Positions 28,618 through 37,748 of a stretch of 64,000 nt of DNA are shown one piece after another. The stretch covers positions 53,617 to 117,616 of the forward strand of contig JAAEOA010000427.1 in NCBI GenBank assembly GCA_024223715.1, read 5' to 3'. Numbering within the stretch: position 1 is the stretch's first letter; every line of letters begins with the position of its first letter. The translations under genes were made by a program, and so were the position numbers. The notes beneath the pieces were generated by a model. That model did not search any database. It had not been told where the DNA came from and saw nothing but the letters and a program-made list of their open reading frames with translations. The stretch comes from a bacterium (GTDB lineage Bacteria > Krumholzibacteriota > Krumholzibacteriia > LZORAL124-64-63).

Positions 28618-30054
28618 ATGCCCCGCCGTCTAATTGCCCTTTTCGGTGTCGCTTTACTGTCTTGCATTAGTGCCTGCACAACATGTCCACCGCCTGAGCA
28701 CTGCACTAAAAAACTACCTGAGCAGTCCACCCCACCTGCATCGCCCAAATTGCAAACCCTGCTCACCGCCGCCATCACCGACGAATACACCTACGACAAA
28801 CTAGGCGAACTCTGCGATACCATCGGCCCACGTCTAACCGGCTCCCCCGGTATGAAAAATGCCATCAAATGGTCCAAGCAGTCTATGATCGATGCAGGCT
28901 TCGACAGTGTTTGGACTGAGCCCGTAACTGTCCCCTACTGGACTCGAGGCAAAGAATGGGCCCGCTGCACCGCCCCTCTGGAATTCGATTTAATTCTAAG
29001 CTCCATGGGATTAAGCGACGGCACCGGCCCCGAAGGAATTGAAGCGGAAATTCTGGCCGTTCGTAACTTCGAAGAGCTGGAAGCCCGATCCTCAGAAGCC
29101 GAAGGAAAAATCGTTCTTTTCAACCCTCCTTGGGAAGGCTACGGAAAAACCGTACAATATCGTGTGCACGGAGCCAGTGTCGCGGCCCGTCTCGGTGCGG
29201 TTGCTGTTCTCATTCGCTCGGTAACCGGAACAAGCCTTGGTGCGCCGCACACCGGCATGATGGAGTACGCCGACGATGCCCCCCGCATTCCAATTGCCGC
29301 CTTAACCGTTGAAGATGCCGGCCGCCTCTTTCGTATGAGCCAGCGCGGCCTCAAGCCTGTGGTAAAACTCTACATGGAAGCCACCAACCACGGAGAAACT
29401 ACCAGCTACAATGTCATTGGTGATATCCGTGGCACTGAAAAGCCTGAAGAAATCGTTCTACTGGGCGGACATCTCGATTCCTGGGATGTAGGAACCTGCG
29501 CTCAAGACGACGGCGCGGGCGTTGCGCTCAGTTTGGGCGCCGCCCGACTAATCCTGAAACAAGACCTGCGCCCTCTGCGTACCATTCGAGTTGTCCATTT
29601 CACATGCGAAGAAATGGGTGGCCATGGTGGAAGAGCTTATTTAGACGCCCATCGTTTTGAACTGGATCAACACATTCTGGCTCTGGAAAGCGATGCCGGC
29701 TCTTATCCACCATTAGGTTTTTCCGTTGAGGCCGACAGCACAGTCGTCGCTTATATCGATGAACTGGCCGCACCTTTGGCTCAGGTTGTAACCGGCAGTT
29801 GGAAAGTTCGTGCTGGTGGCAGCGGTGTAGATGTGGGCCCCATTGTCCGATCCGGTGTTCCGGGAGTCGGTCACTGGGTCGATAACCCCCACTACTTCGA
29901 TGTGCACCACAGCCTGGCCGATACATTCGAAAAAATTGATCCTGATGTTCTGTCACGGAATGTGGCCGTTATTGCCGGACTTATATATTCGGTAGCCAAC
30001 GACCCGGTTTCCCTGCGGAGTTTAATAATTTCACCTGCCGATGGAGGTCATTGA
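28618..30054 (+). CDS. M28 family zinc aminopeptidase, lipoprotein
   Basis: MPRRLIALFGVALLSCISAC (lipobox); VLLGGHLDSWDVGTCAQDDGAGVALSLGAAR and VHFTCEEMGGHGGRAYLDAH metal-binding motifs; RBS aaggag. Confidence 0.93.
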   Translation: MPRRLIALFGVALLSCISACTTCPPPEHCTKKLPEQSTPPASPKLQTLLTAAITDEYTYDKLGELCDTIGPRLTGSPGMKNAIKWSKQSMIDAGFDSVWTEPVTVPYWTRGKEWARCTAPLEFDLILSSMGLSDGTGPEGIEAEILAVRNFEELEARSSEAEGKIVLFNPPWEGYGKTVQYRVHGASVAARLGAVAVLIRSVTGTSLGAPHTGMMEYADDAPRIPIAALTVEDAGRLFRMSQRGLKPVVKLYMEATNHGETTSYNVIGDIRGTEKPEEIVLLGGHLDSWDVGTCAQDDGAGVALSLGAARLILKQDLRPLRTIRVVHFTCEEMGGHGGRAYLDAHRFELDQHILALESDAGSYPPLGFSVEADSTVVAYIDELAAPLAQVVTGSWKVRAGGSGVDVGPIVRSGVPGVGHWVDNPHYFDVHHSLADTFEKIDPDVLSRNVAVIAGLIYSVANDPVSLRSLIISPADGGH

Positions 30055-33000
30055 TGCGATCGCTCATTTCCCTGAAAACTCTCTTGTTGGTCACCTTGCT
30101 GTTAAGCGCTTTACCCGCATTTGCCAGTGACGTGGTTTTTGACAAACCAAACTACGATGACATGCGCCTGTTGCGCTTTCCCGACATCCACGAACAAACC
30201 ATCGTCTTCAGTTATGCCGGCGATTTATGGACCGTTAGTAGCACCGGCGGACGCGCCCGTCGACTCACAGGTTCGGTTGGTTTCCAGAACCAGGCTAAAT
30301 TCAGCCCGGACGGAAAAACCATTGCCTTCAGTGGCAATTACGATGGCAATAATGATGTCTATCTGGTAAATGCCCAAGGCGGCGAACCGGAGCGTTTGAC
30401 CTGGCATCCGGGACAGGACCGAGTCATCGATTGGCAACCCGATGGTCAATCAGTACGCTTCCAATCGCGTCGCCAAACTCGCACCGGCCGGGATATGCAA
30501 CTTTACACCGTAGACAAAGATGGGGGCCTGCCCGTTCGCAATCCCCTGCCCACCGGTGGCCTGAGCAGCTACTCCCCCGATGGCACCAAAATGGCTTACA
30601 ACCGCATGAGCCGGGAACATCGTACCTGGAAACGCTACAAAGGTGGCATGGCTCAGGATATCTGGATTTATGATTTTAATAAAAATGACACCGCCAAAAT
30701 TACTGATTGGATTGGCAGTGACAATTACCCCATGTGGCAAGGCGATACGGTCTATTACAACTCAGACAAATCGGGCAACCTTCAAATCTGGGCTTACGAT
30801 ACCAAGACCGGTGAACACCGACAAATTACTGAGCATAAAGAATATGATGTCAAAAATCCCAGCCAGGGACCCGGTGCCATTGTGTACGAAAACGGTGGCT
30901 GGCTGTGGGTCTTGAACCTGAAAACAGAACGTAGCACTCGCATTGTGGTTTCTCTGCACAGCGATAACCCTTTGACTCGTCCCACTATTAAAAACGTGGG
31001 CACTCAGGTTCGTTCCGGCAGCATCGCACCAGACGCCAAACGGGCTGTCTTCGGTGCCAGAGGCGACATCTTTACTGTGCCTGCCGAAAAAGGGAACATT
31101 CGTAACCTGACCGCCACACCCGGCGTACGCGAGCGGAATCCTGTGTGGTCACCAGATGGGAAAAATGTGGCTTATCTGAGCGATGAGTCTGGTGAATATG
31201 AAATCTGGCTGAAATCCGGAGACGGCAAAGGCGAAGCTCGTCAACTGACTAAAGGCAGCAATACTTACAAGATGAATTTGGCCTGGTCACCGGACAGCAA
31301 ACACCTTCTGATGAACGACGCCGCCATGACCCTATATCTGGTTAATGCAGAGTCAGGCAAAATCAAAACAATTGATAAAAGCGTCAGTGGTGAGATTCAG
31401 GATTTCGACTGGAGCCCTCACTCCGACTGGGTTGCTTACGCCAAAGGTGAAGAAAATGGATTTCGCTCCATCTTCCTTTACAACCTGGACAATGAAAAAA
31501 CTCATCGAGTTACCAGCGACTTCACCGATGAAGGTTCGCCCTGCTTCGACCAAAACGGAAATTACCTTTTCTTCACTTCCGGAAAACATTTCAACCCAAC
31601 CCTTGGGGGTTTCGATTTAAAACCGCTCTGGGGAAATATGGAAGGCATATACCTCGTAACACTGCGGGAAGATGTTGAACATCCATTGCCACCGGAAAGC
31701 GATGAAGTTGAAGTCAAAGACGATGAAGAAGATGCTGAAAAATCAGACGACGATGATGATGACGAAGACGGCGACAATAAAGATAACGACGACAAAAAAG
31801 ACGAAGAATCCGAAAAGGAAGATGAGACCCTGATCATTGACCTTGAAGGCCTTGCCCAGCGCATGGTCGACTTGGGCGTGGGCCCTGGTCAATTTGGCAA
31901 CCTGCGACACGCCGAAGGAAAACTTTTCTACACCAGCAGGCCTTTCCAGGCCGGTGGCAGCCAACAGGAATTTAGCCAGCGGGTTTCCATCAAGCTTTTC
32001 GATTTTGAAGAGCGCGAAGAAAAAACTGTCCTGGGCGGCGCGTTCAATTTTGAGCTGTCAGCCGATGGCAAAAAACTTTTCTACCGCAACATGGGTGGAT
32101 TTGGAATTGTCAGCGCCGCGGCCGACCAAAAGCCTTCCGATAAACCACTGCGAACCAGTGAAATGCAGGCTCGCGTTAACCCTCGTGCCGAGTGGAAACA
32201 AATGTTCCGCGACGCCTGGCGTCAGGAACGGGACTTCTTCTACGACCCGGGCATGCACGGCATGGACTGGGACGAGATGTACGACCGTTACGGCCAATTG
32301 GTGCCTTATGTGGCCCATGGCGCCGACTTCACCTTCATTCTTGGAGAATTAATCGGTGAACTGAATTGCTCCCATAGTTACGTTCGAGGTGGCGATATGC
32401 CACGTCCCAAAAGAGTGGGCACCGGATTGCTTGGCTGTGACTTTACTGTCGACCGTGAAAGTGACCGTTATCGTTTTGGTCGGATTTTCCGGGACCGGAA
32501 TTGGGATTCCACTGTACCCACGCCTTTGCATCAGCCAGGAATGGATGTAAACAACGACGACTACATCATTTCCATTGATGGGGAAAACCTGACCCTCAAA
32601 ACCAATCCTTACAGCCTTCTGGAAAACAAAGTAGGCCAACAGGTCGTTTTGGAAATTGGCCCGAACCCCAGTGGCAAAGATAGTCGTGAAATTACCGTCA
32701 CTCCCATTGCTGGCGACGGCGTTTTGCGCTACGAAGCCTGGGTTGAGGACAACCGCCGCCGGGTCGATGAATTATCTGACGGCCGCATTGGCTATCTGCA
32801 CTTGCCCAATACCGCTGTGGGTGGGCAAAAAGGCTTTGCCAAAGGTTATTACCCCAACCTGCGTAAAGACGGAATCATTATTGATGAACGCTTCAACGGC
32901 GGAGGGTTCATTCCAGATTTCTTCATGAACATTCTGCGTCAGAAACTGGTCAACCTCTGGAAGCCCCGCTACGGTCAGGATTGGCGCACACCGGGAACGG

Positions 33001-33386
33001 CCTTCCTGGGCCACATGGCCATGATCAGCAATGGTTATGCCGGAAGTGGTGGCGATGCTCTGCCTTATTACTTCAAGTTCTACGAGTTGGGTCCAGTCAT
33101 TGGAACCAGGACCTGGGGTGGACTGGTGGGAGTTAGCCGTGGCATAGGCCTTATGGATGGTGGCGGTGTCACTTTCCCGGAGTTTGGCCTCTTTGATTCT
33201 TCGGGTAACTGGGATGTTGAAAACTATGGCGTTGATCCCACAATCCCCCTGGACAACCTGCCTCACGAACTTGTCGATGGCAAAGACCCACAACTTGAAA
33301 AAGCTGTGGAAGTTCTGTTGCAGAAGATTAAAGATGAGCCGATGGAAGTGCCTTCGGTAAGAGGTTTCCCGAGAAACAAAAAGTAA
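30051..33386 (+). CDS. Tricorn-like exported S41-type protease (propeller repeats, acidic insert, PDZ, C-terminal protease domain)
   Basis: Signal peptide TLLLVTLLLSALPAFAS; FSPDGKTIAFSGNYDGNNDVYLVNAQGG repeats; GRIGYLHLPNTAVGG...IIDERFNGGGFIPDFFMNIL; ISNGYAGSGGDALPYYFK. Confidence 0.92.
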   Translation: MMRSLISLKTLLLVTLLLSALPAFASDVVFDKPNYDDMRLLRFPDIHEQTIVFSYAGDLWTVSSTGGRARRLTGSVGFQNQAKFSPDGKTIAFSGNYDGNNDVYLVNAQGGEPERLTWHPGQDRVIDWQPDGQSVRFQSRRQTRTGRDMQLYTVDKDGGLPVRNPLPTGGLSSYSPDGTKMAYNRMSREHRTWKRYKGGMAQDIWIYDFNKNDTAKITDWIGSDNYPMWQGDTVYYNSDKSGNLQIWAYDTKTGEHRQITEHKEYDVKNPSQGPGAIVYENGGWLWVLNLKTERSTRIVVSLHSDNPLTRPTIKNVGTQVRSGSIAPDAKRAVFGARGDIFTVPAEKGNIRNLTATPGVRERNPVWSPDGKNVAYLSDESGEYEIWLKSGDGKGEARQLTKGSNTYKMNLAWSPDSKHLLMNDAAMTLYLVNAESGKIKTIDKSVSGEIQDFDWSPHSDWVAYAKGEENGFRSIFLYNLDNEKTHRVTSDFTDEGSPCFDQNGNYLFFTSGKHFNPTLGGFDLKPLWGNMEGIYLVTLREDVEHPLPPESDEVEVKDDEEDAEKSDDDDDDEDGDNKDNDDKKDEESEKEDETLIIDLEGLAQRMVDLGVGPGQFGNLRHAEGKLFYTSRPFQAGGSQQEFSQRVSIKLFDFEEREEKTVLGGAFNFELSADGKKLFYRNMGGFGIVSAAADQKPSDKPLRTSEMQARVNPRAEWKQMFRDAWRQERDFFYDPGMHGMDWDEMYDRYGQLVPYVAHGADFTFILGELIGELNCSHSYVRGGDMPRPKRVGTGLLGCDFTVDRESDRYRFGRIFRDRNWDSTVPTPLHQPGMDVNNDDYIISIDGENLTLKTNPYSLLENKVGQQVVLEIGPNPSGKDSREITVTPIAGDGVLRYEAWVEDNRRRVDELSDGRIGYLHLPNTAVGGQKGFAKGYYPNLRKDGIIIDERFNGGGFIPDFFMNILRQKLVNLWKPRYGQDWRTPGTAFLGHMAMISNGYAGSGGDALPYYFKFYELGPVIGTRTWGGLVGVSRGIGLMDGGGVTFPEFGLFDSSGNWDVENYGVDPTIPLDNLPHELVDGKDPQLEKAVEVLLQKIKDEPMEVPSVRGFPRNKK

Positions 33387-33398
33387 TATTGGTAATCA

Positions 33399-33437
33399 TC
33401 CCCGCGTCACCCTTCATGGTGGCGCGGGGGTTTTTTT
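33399..33437 (+). terminator. Intrinsic terminator after the Tricorn-like gene
   Basis: CCCCGCGTCACC-cttcat-GGTGGCGCGGGG followed by TTTTTTT. Confidence 0.92.
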
Positions 33438-34698
33438 ATAAATACCGGCGCAGTACTTTTTTTATGGTCATTCCCTGTACGACAATACTGAACAGAACCA
33501 CTACGTATGTGCAGGTAAGGATCAGATTTTTTTCAGGCATAGGCGGCAGCGAAAGAGCCAGAGCCACCGAGATGCCACCGCGCAATCCAGCCCAGGTCAA
33601 AATTCGAGTCACCCCTATGGGGAATCGATTCCGCAAACCAATAACACTGATAGGCACCCAAACACTGACAAACCGGGCCATTAATACAATAGCAATGACT
33701 ACCAAACCCGCGATCAGGCTTCGGCCACTGAATGAAATAACCAGAACCTCTACCCCAATCAACATAAAGAGCAGGGCATTGAGGATTTCATCCAAAAGCT
33801 CCCAGAACTTCTCCAGATAATCGGCCACCTCATCGCTCATGGCCAGAGCCCGTCCCCGATTTCCAATCAAAATGCCAGCCACGACCACGGCAATAGGACC
33901 GGAAACATGAAGAGACCAAGCCAGACTGTAGGCCCCCATTACCAAGGCCAAAGTTATTAGCACTTCAACTTTGTAGTCATCAATGCTCAGCATCATTCTG
34001 TAAGCAAGATACCCAGCAACCAGGCCCAGGACTGTGCCTCCACCAGCTTCCTGGAGGAAAAACAAAGCCACCCCTGCGCCACTCATCTCGCCATGACCAT
34101 CACCGGCCCCGTGACCGGCATGAGTGCCCAGCATAGCCACCAGAGCGGTGAACAGAACCACGGCAACACCGTCATTAAACAAACTCTCACCGGCGATATT
34201 GGCTTCCAGGTCCTGAGGTGCGTTCAGAGTTTTTAAAGTGCCCATGACTGCGATAGGGTCGGTGGGGGAAATGAGCGATCCAAAAATGAGACAGGCAAGA
34301 AAACTGACTTCGAAACCCAACAGCCGGAAGAGCCACCAACTTAAATAGGCCACAATAAAAGTAGACATCAGCAGACCAATTGTTGCCAGTGAAGCAATGG
34401 TCCATTTCCTTTTTATGAAATATTCCAGATCTACATGCAGGGCTCCGGCAAACAAGAGAAATCCCAGCATACCGTGCATTAGGGTCCGATTGAAATCAAT
34501 ATTACTCAACGTGGTCTGGAGTTGATTGACAATGGCCAGGCCGGGAAAAATCCAGTGCAACAGCATGATACCCAGAGAGCTGGCCAGGCTGATCATCAGC
34601 AGGCCAACGGTGGGCTCCAGTTTGAGCCAACGATGATTGATGTAGCCAAAAACGGCTGCCAGAACCATCAACAGAGAAATAATGTCAAAAAGAGACAT
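33436..34698 (-). CDS. Na+/H+ antiporter, CPA1 (NhaP/SOD2) family
   Basis: MHGMLGFLLFAGALHVDLEYF; FGSLISPTDPIAVMGTLK; NIAGESLFNDGVAVVLFTALV; WAGLRGGISVALALSLP. Confidence 0.93.
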   Translation of the reverse strand: MSLFDIISLLMVLAAVFGYINHRWLKLEPTVGLLMISLASSLGIMLLHWIFPGLAIVNQLQTTLSNIDFNRTLMHGMLGFLLFAGALHVDLEYFIKRKWTIASLATIGLLMSTFIVAYLSWWLFRLLGFEVSFLACLIFGSLISPTDPIAVMGTLKTLNAPQDLEANIAGESLFNDGVAVVLFTALVAMLGTHAGHGAGDGHGEMSGAGVALFFLQEAGGGTVLGLVAGYLAYRMMLSIDDYKVEVLITLALVMGAYSLAWSLHVSGPIAVVVAGILIGNRGRALAMSDEVADYLEKFWELLDEILNALLFMLIGVEVLVISFSGRSLIAGLVVIAIVLMARFVSVWVPISVIGLRNRFPIGVTRILTWAGLRGGISVALALSLPPMPEKNLILTCTYVVVLFSIVVQGMTIKKVLRRYL

Positions 34699-34746
34699 AG
34701 CGCCTTTCAGGGTATACCGGTCAAAATCCAATCGTATTATTCTGGA

Positions 34747-36972
34747 CTATTCACGGATTTGTTTGAGAAAACCCAAGGTTACATAGAGCGAGTCGTTGCC
34801 ATCGTCGGCCCGACCATAAGCAATGCTCAACGGCCCCATGGGAGTGGTTCCCACAAAAGCAATGGATCCTGTGTACCGCAAATCATCAATGGCCGCGTCC
34901 TCAGGCGCATACCAGGCATTTCCAGCTTCTACCATAAGAGCAACATACCACGATGTGGAGAAAGGGCTGGGCTCGCCAGCCAGTTTATGATACCACTTCA
35001 CCTGGCCAAGGCTATAACGTTGCCCACGCAATTGATCTCTCTGATAGCCCATCAGACGGTTCATTCCACCTAAAGTAAACATATCAAATTCTGGAAGTGA
35101 GGAGCCGAAGTTTGTTCCCCCTTGAAGAGAAAAATGAAAGGTGTTTCCGGCGAAGGTGGAAGCTAGGGAAATTCGGCCTTCAAATTTGTCATAATTCAAG
35201 TCGGACCCAAATTCTGGCCGACCGGCAAAGTACCTTAAATAACCTTCGTAACCGCTTCTGGGAAGGAATGGATAATCTTCTTTGTCAAACTTCACCATAA
35301 ATCGATAACCGCCGCGGTATCCGTCAAATCCAATACCGCTAACCCCTGTCCTGCCCGATCCCTTTAAATGACCAAATTCAACACCTGCCCGAACTTCTCC
35401 CCAATGCCCAATTCGAGCCCCAACGTCTGGAATAAAATTCCAAGCCTGGATTTTGTAGTTCCCATAATGAAACAATTCATAATACCAAGGCAAAATCTGG
35501 CTTTTGTATTTGCCTGAAAGAGATACAAAAGGAATCCTTTTCCAGGTTAATGGTTGATAAAACTCCGATCTTAGAAAAGTAGATTTTCCTGCCTGAGCAT
35601 CGGTTCGTAATTCTGCACCAAAACGATTCATTTCCAGGCGGTTCCAACGAACCCTGGCATCCAGGTCGCTGACATTTCCCGCCCCGCCATAATAAGAAAA
35701 ACCAAAATTGAGAATATTTGGTGAATAAAATTTTTCTTCAGCACTGATGACCAAGGTAATTTCATTGTCATCCTCCTCGAGGCTGAAATCTACAATATCA
35801 AAAACTCCAAAATCATAAATCTCCGCCAGGTCACTTTTCAATTCATCAAGGTTCAGGACCTGACCGGCCTGTTGTCGAATACTTTTTAGAATGGCCTCAT
35901 TGTGCACTCCGGAATGGTTGTTTAATCGAATTTCATCAATTACCAGGTTCACATCGCCAGGGTGTTGATGCAACTTCAAATGCTGCTGGTATTGCTCGTG
36001 AGAAACAGCCAGCTCTCTCAGCCTTTTTTCTTCCCTGTAAGCGGCTTCATAACCCGGTTCGATAGTTAAACCAACTTTGACAAAATCCCGGGATGAAATA
36101 TTTAGGATGGGTTGAATAATGACGTCTGCAAACTCAAGCTGGGGATCAACATTTTGCCTGGAATTAATAATTCCCTTTTGCATATTCACCCCACCAATAG
36201 TCTCAAAAAGATAAGGATCTGTTTCTTCTGGCAAGGAGCCAACATCGACAGCAATAATGATGTCGGCACCCATTTCACGGCATACATCAACCGGCAAATT
36301 TCTGGCTAAATAACCATCGACCAGAGTATGGCCTTCCCATTCAACAGGAGGGAAAACTCCAGGGATGCTCATGCTGGCACGAACAATTTTTAAGAGATTC
36401 CCTTTGTCCGGAATGAACATTTGACCTGTTTGAAGATCGGTGGCAACGGCCCGAAAAGGGTAAGGTAAATTATCAAAGCCATTGTGTCCGGCGAGGTACA
36501 GGTAGTTATTCCGAAAAGCAAAGCTTAGTTTTTGGCCAGCAATCATACCGCTGGACAAAACAATTCTGCCCTTCCACCCCCATTCCACAGGAAGGAACGA
36601 TGCGGAATCATCTTGCTTGCGTCTAAAGTTTCGCTCCTGGCGAGCGGGACGATCGGAAAACAAATCATCCCAATCCACACCCATCAAAATTTCTTCAATT
36701 TCATCTGGAGTTAACCCGATGGCAAACAGCGCCCCAACAACCGACCCCATGCTTGTTCCCGTGACATAGTCCACCGGAATATTCATTTCCTCCAGCGCCC
36801 GCAATACTCCCACATGAGCTGCACCACGGGCCCCGCCACCTCCGAGGACCAACCCAATACTTGGCCTTTCATGAGTCGTTTCTTTTGAAAGTACTGGAAA
36901 GGCCATGGCAAGGGTAAGGGTAAGGAGACCCAGAAAAATAATTCCCGCCAAGTCAATTCTTTTTACTCTCAT
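34747..36972 (-). CDS. Patatin-like phospholipase with POTRA-like and outer-membrane beta-barrel regions (PlpD / type Vd-like)
   Basis: IGLVLGGGGARGAAHVGVLRALEE, GTSMG nucleophile elbow, DGYLARNLPVDV; C-terminal half rich in amphipathic strands, ending SIAYGRADDGNDSLYVTLGF. Confidence 0.88.
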   Translation of the reverse strand: MRVKRIDLAGIIFLGLLTLTLAMAFPVLSKETTHERPSIGLVLGGGGARGAAHVGVLRALEEMNIPVDYVTGTSMGSVVGALFAIGLTPDEIEEILMGVDWDDLFSDRPARQERNFRRKQDDSASFLPVEWGWKGRIVLSSGMIAGQKLSFAFRNNYLYLAGHNGFDNLPYPFRAVATDLQTGQMFIPDKGNLLKIVRASMSIPGVFPPVEWEGHTLVDGYLARNLPVDVCREMGADIIIAVDVGSLPEETDPYLFETIGGVNMQKGIINSRQNVDPQLEFADVIIQPILNISSRDFVKVGLTIEPGYEAAYREEKRLRELAVSHEQYQQHLKLHQHPGDVNLVIDEIRLNNHSGVHNEAILKSIRQQAGQVLNLDELKSDLAEIYDFGVFDIVDFSLEEDDNEITLVISAEEKFYSPNILNFGFSYYGGAGNVSDLDARVRWNRLEMNRFGAELRTDAQAGKSTFLRSEFYQPLTWKRIPFVSLSGKYKSQILPWYYELFHYGNYKIQAWNFIPDVGARIGHWGEVRAGVEFGHLKGSGRTGVSGIGFDGYRGGYRFMVKFDKEDYPFLPRSGYEGYLRYFAGRPEFGSDLNYDKFEGRISLASTFAGNTFHFSLQGGTNFGSSLPEFDMFTLGGMNRLMGYQRDQLRGQRYSLGQVKWYHKLAGEPSPFSTSWYVALMVEAGNAWYAPEDAAIDDLRYTGSIAFVGTTPMGPLSIAYGRADDGNDSLYVTLGFLKQIRE

Positions 36973-37037
36973 CGAAATGCCTCCGGCAAATGAAAATTGG
37001 CGGCACTAATCAAAGATGCCGCCCCAAAAAACCTCAA

Positions 37038-37676
37038 TTAAAAATCTAAACCAGCCATGACTGACCAGGTTTTATTTTTGGCTTGATCAATCAGTTTGTC
37101 ACCAGATTTCTCCACTGTATCAGTTATGCCCTGAGTGTAACGAGCTTCAAGGGAAATTCCAATCAACCGGATGCCTCCACCGAGGACCCAGCCATAATCT
37201 TCACTATTCAGACTTTCATCAATTTCCACCCAATCGCTGTTAATTCTTTCATTCTTTTCTTCAGCAGACATTAGGAAAGCGATGGAGGCTCCACCGTACA
37301 CAAAGGGTTTCAAAACAGGTGTGGGTAATTCGTATTTCAGCAGTAAAGGAACTTCAAAATAGGTCAATTTTGTTTCCCAGGACCGCGAACTGAGACCATC
37401 AATAGACTGACCTTTGGCACCTTTCATGGAATAAAGGCCCTCCAGTTGTAAATCAAAAATACCCAAAGGGAATTTCAAATGAACCCCGCCCACAAAACCG
37501 GTTTTTGCTTCCTGCTCCAGCTCATCAATGCTTTCAATGGTTTCAAGGTCGTTCAGGTCTGCAATGTTAATTCCGGCTTTGATTCCAAAGCTGGGCCCAG
37601 CCCAAACAGGGGCACCCATAAGAAGAGCACTCAACACCACTACTAAGCCCGTTGCTATCATTTTGCGCATTTTCAA
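37038..37676 (-). CDS. Outer-membrane beta-barrel protein (PorT/OMP_b-brl_2-like)
   Basis: Signal peptide ATGLVVVLSALLMGAPVWA; GPSFGIKAGINIADLNDLE...GFVGGVHLKFPLGIFDLQLEGLYSMKGAKG; C-terminal aromatic strand. Confidence 0.8.
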   Translation of the reverse strand: MKMRKMIATGLVVVLSALLMGAPVWAGPSFGIKAGINIADLNDLETIESIDELEQEAKTGFVGGVHLKFPLGIFDLQLEGLYSMKGAKGQSIDGLSSRSWETKLTYFEVPLLLKYELPTPVLKPFVYGGASIAFLMSAEEKNERINSDWVEIDESLNSEDYGWVLGGGIRLIGISLEARYTQGITDTVEKSGDKLIDQAKNKTWSVMAGLDF

Positions 37677-37748
37677 ACCTCCAGAGAATGGTCGTGTTTT
37701 AATACCGAAGAAGAGAATAAACTCATATGGTCAAAAAGGGAATTCAAT

